64,000 nt of DNA from SB15 sp964639245 (GTDB lineage Bacteria > Chloroflexota > Anaerolineae > Aggregatilineales > J027), in contig CAZXCU010000002.1 of NCBI GenBank assembly GCA_964639245.1, positions 1 to 64,000 on the forward strand. The letters run 5' to 3'. This document shows positions 60,242-64,000 of this stretch, piece by piece. Positions within the stretch are counted from its first letter, which is position 1. Every line of letters starts with the position of its first letter. Under the pieces are notes generated by a model. That model worked only from the letters and a program-made list of their open reading frames with translations, did no database searches and was not told where the DNA came from. Both the position numbers and the translations under genes were made by a program.

Positions 60242-61405
60242 TCATAGGGCGGCAATTGCCGAAGCGAGGCGCTGGCGATTTTGTTCCCGGTTGAACTTTT
60301 CCCAGTAGGTTGGCACTTGGGCAACCAGCGATTCAATTTCTTGCCCGCGAAAGGCTTGATAGGCCTGAACTGCGGCATGGTCATCGGGGGGGAGATGCGC
60401 CATCAAATCGTCCAGCAGATCCACCGCCACCACAGCATCATTTAAATCGCCTAATAATTCCTGCATATGTTTGACTTCTTTGATGAGCGCGGCGGTTTCA
60501 TTGCCCAGCACCCCTTCAAAAAATTCGAGTGTGTAGCGCAGGCGTTTGAATTCAATCCGTAGTTGGTGCAGCATCCCTAAGTCGGCATCTGGCAGCAGTT
60601 CGTGGTAACGCCGTACATGCCCCATATGTTCATAGATAAGCGGGGGTGCAGCATATTTGACCCGATCTGACAGCTGAGAAAGCGGATTCATCAGCACTGT
60701 TTGAAAACGCTGGACGAATTTTTCGTACCGTTTGCTGCCTATCCAATTGAGCAGTTTGCCGCGTGCCACTGCATACCGTTCATCGAGCAGGGCAAACAAC
60801 GGCGCAAGACCTTCCACATCACCGTGCAGTTCTTTATCCACATACTCACGGGTTTTGAGGATAAACACATCTAAATCGCGCACCGCACCCAAAACACGGG
60901 CGGTTTTACGCAGGGGTTTGACAATCCGTGTTTGATAGGACTCGTCCATATAATCGCCGAGCAAACGGTAGGCACTTCGCATCCGCCGCGTGGCAACCCG
61001 CATTTTATGCACGCCTTCCGGGTCGCGGCCTTCCAATGCGATTTCTTGATAAAACAGCATCACACTGAGTTGATAGAGCAAAATCTGGCGGGTGACTTCC
61101 TGCATCGTTTCGTCGGGACGGGTGAGCATCCAATCGCCTACATGGGAAGGTTGGCCTGCCGCGTAAATGGGTTGGGCTTCCACTGCTTCTTCCGCCGGGA
61201 AAATTGCCAGCCGATTTTTTTGCCATTCGCGCTGCCACTTTTGCACCGTGGATTGGCTGATGCCCAATTCGACTGAGACTTCCGCAGCCGATTTTCCTTC
61301 GCCCAGCAGCAGCAGAATCGCAGCACGATTGCTGAGAGAAACTTGGGGATGTTGCCGCCACTGTAACAGGGCAGCGTGTTCTTGGTTGGTGAATGTCTGG
61401 TGCAT
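60242..61405 (-). CDS. CHAD-domain protein with N-terminal transposase-type HTH
   Basis: The 387-residue protein has an N-terminal helix-turn-helix of about 70 residues (NRAAILLLLGEGKSAAEVSV, ELGISQSTVQKWQREWQKN), of the kind found in IS630-type transposases. From residue 100 to the end it is a CHAD domain: GVHKMRVATRRMRSAYRLLG with the conserved His and Arg clusters, and a matching second half (LHQLRIEFKRLRYTLEFFEG). CHAD binds inorganic polyphosphate. DNA binding plus polyphosphate binding in one chain suggests a polyphosphate-responsive regulator or nucleoid factor (inference). Confidence 0.85.
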   Translation of the reverse strand: MHQTFTNQEHAALLQWRQHPQVSLSNRAAILLLLGEGKSAAEVSVELGISQSTVQKWQREWQKNRLAIFPAEEAVEAQPIYAAGQPSHVGDWMLTRPDETMQEVTRQILLYQLSVMLFYQEIALEGRDPEGVHKMRVATRRMRSAYRLLGDYMDESYQTRIVKPLRKTARVLGAVRDLDVFILKTREYVDKELHGDVEGLAPLFALLDERYAVARGKLLNWIGSKRYEKFVQRFQTVLMNPLSQLSDRVKYAAPPLIYEHMGHVRRYHELLPDADLGMLHQLRIEFKRLRYTLEFFEGVLGNETAALIKEVKHMQELLGDLNDAVVAVDLLDDLMAHLPPDDHAAVQAYQAFRGQEIESLVAQVPTYWEKFNREQNRQRLASAIAAL

Positions 61406-61476
61406 GGTTAATCCAATTTAATTTGAATTAAAATTAATTTAACCGTACTTTAAACCAGATTTCAAGTCCAAATCCG

Positions 61477-61863
61477 CTAATCTTCCTCCCAGCGCTGGAG
61501 TCCGTAGGCGGCGGCTTTGACCACTTTTAAGGAAAGCAGCGCACACTTGACCCGATTCATGGTGAGGGGAATGCCAATCATTTCCAGCACTTTTTCTCGG
61601 TCAATAGCCTTAACTTCCTCCAAGGTTTTGCCGAGCAGTTCTTCGCCTAACATACTGGCGGCGGCTTGGCTAATCGCGCATCCGTTGCCCTCCCAACCGA
61701 CTTTGATGACGGTGTTATTTTCATCGACGACCATCGTGAGTTCCAACTGGTCGCCACAGAGGGGGTTATCATCCTGTGCGTGGTGGGTGTGTTCCTCCAA
61801 CAGATGCCAGTGACGCGGATAGCGGGAATGGTCGAGGATGTTTTCTTGGTACATATCAAACAT
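61477..61863 (-). CDS. sufU: SufU-type Fe-S cluster scaffold / sulfur acceptor
   Basis: A 128-residue NifU-N/IscU-like protein: YQENILDHSRYPRHWHLLEE, then C36 with D38 (NPLCGDQ), C62 (GNGCAISQA) and C107 (VKCALL), which form the zinc/sulfur-acceptor site. The SufU branch usually carries an insertion before the third Cys that is kept in short form here (IGIPLTMNRVKC). It receives persulfide sulfur from SufS. It is separated from sufS by a dispersed repeat and 260 bases. Confidence 0.9.
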   Translation of the reverse strand: MFDMYQENILDHSRYPRHWHLLEEHTHHAQDDNPLCGDQLELTMVVDENNTVIKVGWEGNGCAISQAAASMLGEELLGKTLEEVKAIDREKVLEMIGIPLTMNRVKCALLSLKVVKAAAYGLQRWEED

Positions 61864-61918
61864 GGGATTGGCCTTTCATGTAATATGTCAGATTTAAAAA
61901 TTGGTATTGAGAATCGCG

Positions 61919-62039
61919 TGGTTCACACCAGTTCACGCCAAATCGAACGTAAAATTTATTTTTCTCGCAAGCGTTAAGTATTATTGTTGATTTTGGCATG
62001 AAATTCGGCATGAACTGGCGTGAACTAGACATGTAATTA
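61919..62039. repeat. Dispersed 120-bp repeat GTTCACACCAG (family 2), copy 2
   Basis: Same orientation and boundaries as 10315-10436; GGTTCACACCAGTTCACGCC and GAACTGGCGTGAACT ends are kept, with a few changes in the centre. Confidence 0.65.
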
Positions 62040-62125
62040 ACCCATCACCTTACCTCTATTTTTAGGGTGACACAAACTTAGGAAAATATCCAGCCTATCA
62101 AGCCTTTTAACTGTACCGTTGTTCC

Positions 62126-62572
62126 TTAAAGATAAGGAGGCTTCAACCGCTGGTCTAATTCCCAAAGCGCCGTTCTGTCACTGTCCCACTGGAGCAGCGC
62201 TTGTCCTTCTTCGTAGCTTACCCACTCAAATAATGTGTGTTCATGGGAAATAGCAATTTCCACCAGCGACGCATCCACCGCAAAGTAATAAACGGGAATG
62301 ACGAACAGGTTTTTATCCCAAAATTGCCGCGCCTTAAAATGATAAACAGGCACAAAGGTTAGCGTAGTGAGCGCCAGATAATTGGATGACAGCGGGATTT
62401 TTGCTTCTTCATAGGCTTCACGTTGGGCAGCCTCCCGTGGGGATTCGTTCTCCTCCCCACCGCCTGCGATACTTTGCCAATAATCTTCAACACTTCGCCT
62501 AAAAAGCCCATATTCCCACTGAGCAGGATTTTTTCTGTAAGGAAATACGGCGACTTGATAGGGCGCTCTCAT
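62126..62572 (-). CDS. NUDIX hydrolase
   Basis: A 148-residue protein with the Nudix box GGGEENESPREAA followed by QREAYEEAKI, which holds the metal-binding glutamates. YQVAVFPYRKNPAQWEYGLF and VYYFAVDASLVEIAISHEH resemble dihydroneopterin-triphosphate-pyrophosphatase-like members. It hydrolyses a nucleoside-diphosphate-linked compound. Its ATG overlaps the sufS stop by four bases. Confidence 0.85.
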   Translation of the reverse strand: MRAPYQVAVFPYRKNPAQWEYGLFRRSVEDYWQSIAGGGEENESPREAAQREAYEEAKIPLSSNYLALTTLTFVPVYHFKARQFWDKNLFVIPVYYFAVDASLVEIAISHEHTLFEWVSYEEGQALLQWDSDRTALWELDQRLKPPYL

Positions 62573-63798
62573 GCGGTAAAGACCTTCGCGGCTTTGTAAA
62601 GCGCTTCCGCCAATAAATCCACTTCGGCGCGGGTGTTATATAGATAAAAACTGGCACGGGAGGTGGCGGAAATATTCAACTTCTGGTGCAGCGGCATAGC
62701 ACAGTGATGTCCTGCCCGAATCGCAATGCCTTCATAATCCAAAACTTGCGCCACATCATGCGGGTGGGCTGCCTCCATCGTAAAAGTGGCAACCCCGTTA
62801 CGCTGACCTACCGGTGGCGCAAGCAGTTTTAAGCCGGGAATTTCTACAAGCCGTTCGTGGGTATATTCTACGATGTCATGCTCATGGGCGGAAATTGCAT
62901 CCAAGCCAATACTCATCAGATAATCCACCGCCGCGCCAAGGGCAACCGCCTCCGCGATGGCAGGCGTTCCCGCTTCAAATTTGTAGGGCAAATTGTTCCA
63001 AGTTGAGCCTTCCAACGTGACACGCCGAATCATGTCCCCGCCGCCCATGTAGGGGGGCATTTTTTCCAGATGTTCGCGTTTCCCGTAGAGAATGCCGATT
63101 CCGGTGGGGCCGCACATTTTATGCCCGCTAAAGGCCAGAAAATCCATCTCCAGCGCCTGCACATCGACGGGCATATGCGGGACACTTTGCGCCCCATCCA
63201 CACACACCAGCGCCCCTACCGCGTGCGCCGCGTCGATGATGGCTTTCAGAGGGGTGATATAGCCCAAAACATTGCTCACCTGTGTCACCGAGACGAGTTT
63301 GACATTTTCTTCTCGCAGCCATTGATGATAGGTGTCCATATCCAGCGTTAAATCGGGCAGCACCGGAAGATAGCGAATGGTAAAGCCTTTTTCCTGCTGC
63401 AAAATTTGCCACGGGACAAGGTTGCTATGGTGTTCGATTTCGCTGAGGATAATCGTATCATTGGCGGTTAGATTCGCTCTGCCCCACGAGGCGGCAACTA
63501 AATTCAGCGCTTCGGTGGTGTTGCGCGTGTAAATAATTTCCTTGCGCGAACGGGCATTGATAAAATGCTGCACTTTATCGCGGGCGGCTTCATAAGCGGC
63601 GGTGGCTTCTTCACTGAGGACATGCACCCCCCGATGAACATTCGCATGGGAATGGGTGTAGTAGGTTTCGAGCGCGTCCAAAACCTGACGGGGTTTCTGG
63701 CTGCTGGCGGCGCTATCCAGAAAAACCAATTTTTTACCCGGATGGGCTTCGCGCTGCAAAATTGGAAAATCGGCGCGGATTTTTTCGACATTGTACAT
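62569..63798 (-). CDS. sufS: Cysteine desulfurase SufS
   Basis: A 409-residue type II cysteine desulfurase: IRADFPILQREAHPGKKLVF, LDSAASSQKPRQVLDALETY, HHSNLVPWQ, the PLP Lys in FSGHKMCGPTGIGILYG, and the catalytic Cys in IRAGHHCAMPLHQ. It releases sulfur from cysteine as a persulfide for Fe-S clusters. Its ATG shares a base with the sufE stop (TAATG), and the nudix gene is coupled downstream, so sufE-sufS-nudix is one transcript. Confidence 0.96.
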   Translation of the reverse strand: MYNVEKIRADFPILQREAHPGKKLVFLDSAASSQKPRQVLDALETYYTHSHANVHRGVHVLSEEATAAYEAARDKVQHFINARSRKEIIYTRNTTEALNLVAASWGRANLTANDTIILSEIEHHSNLVPWQILQQEKGFTIRYLPVLPDLTLDMDTYHQWLREENVKLVSVTQVSNVLGYITPLKAIIDAAHAVGALVCVDGAQSVPHMPVDVQALEMDFLAFSGHKMCGPTGIGILYGKREHLEKMPPYMGGGDMIRRVTLEGSTWNNLPYKFEAGTPAIAEAVALGAAVDYLMSIGLDAISAHEHDIVEYTHERLVEIPGLKLLAPPVGQRNGVATFTMEAAHPHDVAQVLDYEGIAIRAGHHCAMPLHQKLNISATSRASFYLYNTRAEVDLLAEALYKAAKVFTA

Positions 63799-64000
63799 TA
63801 GTTTGCTTCTCGATTCGCGTAAAATTTGACCATGCGTAAAATGCCCTGCAAACCCATCCCCTTGCCCATCGAAATGCCCCTGCCGAATAAATCCGTCACA
63901 ATCGTATCCGGCACGGCGTTGATGGCTTCGGCAGTTTGACCGGAAAGGGTGTCCTGCAAAATTTTAGAAAAGGAACGCGCCGAAACACCCTGTGGATTTT
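63798..64000 (-). CDS. sufE: SufE-like sulfur acceptor, C-terminal part (runs off the window)
   Basis: The frame entering from the window edge ends at the TAA at 63798 and encodes about 66 residues: SKILQDTLSGQTAEAINAVP, then FGRGISMGKGMGLQGILRMV and KFYANREAN. This is the helical C terminus of SufE, which activates SufS and takes its persulfide. The N-terminal part with the acceptor Cys lies outside. It overlaps sufS by one base. Confidence 0.8.
   Translation of the reverse strand, partial: NPQGVSARSFSKILQDTLSGQTAEAINAVPDTIVTDLFGRGISMGKGMGLQGILRMVKFYANREAN

Overview
The window reads as chromosome from a member of the Chloroflexota, probably a filamentous Anaerolineae-like lineage. This is inferred from gene content and style: TIR proteins with Thr/Pro-rich stalks, a RIO-type kinase, a cyclic-2,3-diphosphoglycerate-synthetase-like GTPase, DUF2330 and DUF4230 proteins, tandem GT4 enzymes, a GT39-type membrane glycosyltransferase, a flotillin/NfeD pair and many short palindromic repeats. 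There is no rRNA, CRISPR array, transposase or phage module. One tRNA (Leu, anticodon UAG) is present.

Layout. 0.2-4.5 kb: a membrane TIR protein with a C-type-lectin/FGE ectodomain, divergent from a secreted two-domain fasciclin protein, then a GH46-like hydrolase. 4.6-15.9 kb: a GTPase, a response regulator fused to a nucleoside-deoxyribosyltransferase-like domain, a B3/B4 protein, small metabolic genes, a UlaG-like hydrolase, a soluble TIR-FGE protein, a cluster of MITE-like repeats, an SDR, an FHA pair, a mutarotase-like protein and a RIO kinase. 16.3-22.1 kb: an ester-cyclase gene and a remnant of a second copy, an MBL hydrolase with an in-frame amber codon coupled to an NB-ARC/WD40 STAND protein, a divergent TIR-TM-fasciclin protein, and a PIN toxin/antitoxin pair. 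22.2-25.8 kb: tig-clpP-clpX, with a very acidic His-containing insertion in trigger factor. 26-35.9 kb: tRNA-Leu, propeller proteins, GT39 enzyme, DUF4230, UlaG-like hydrolase, pepF, and a TIR-TM-Cys-rich protein. 36-44.7 kb: two tandem 130-bp repeats, three tandem paralogous secreted proteins, mltG, a TPR protein and a DUF2330 protein. 44.8-54.3 kb: two GT4 enzymes, an EamA exporter with a divergent Lrp regulator, NfeD/flotillin, a Ca2+/H+ exchanger, a Trypco1-like protein and a Kef-type antiporter. 54.3-64 kb: a four-gene operon (aminotransferase, AAA+ ATPase, pseudo-receiver, membrane protein), a sugar-isomerase-like protein, an HTH-CHAD protein and Fe-S assembly genes (sufU; sufE-sufS-nudix).

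The main theme is a dispersed set of putative immune or conflict sensors. Three TIR proteins share the order cytosolic TIR, one membrane span, Thr/Ser/Pro stalk, then a different external domain (FGE/C-type lectin, fasciclin, Cys-rich modules). A fourth is soluble TIR-FGE. Both FGE domains end in a segment whose codon pattern looks like the variable region of a diversity-generating retroelement target; no reverse transcriptase or template repeat lies in this window. An NB-ARC/WD40 protein, an MBL protein, a Trypco1-like protein, a PIN pair and the regulator-NDT fusion add to the theme. A second theme is the short intergenic repeats, whose inverted arms and palindromic cores occur in exchanged combinations.
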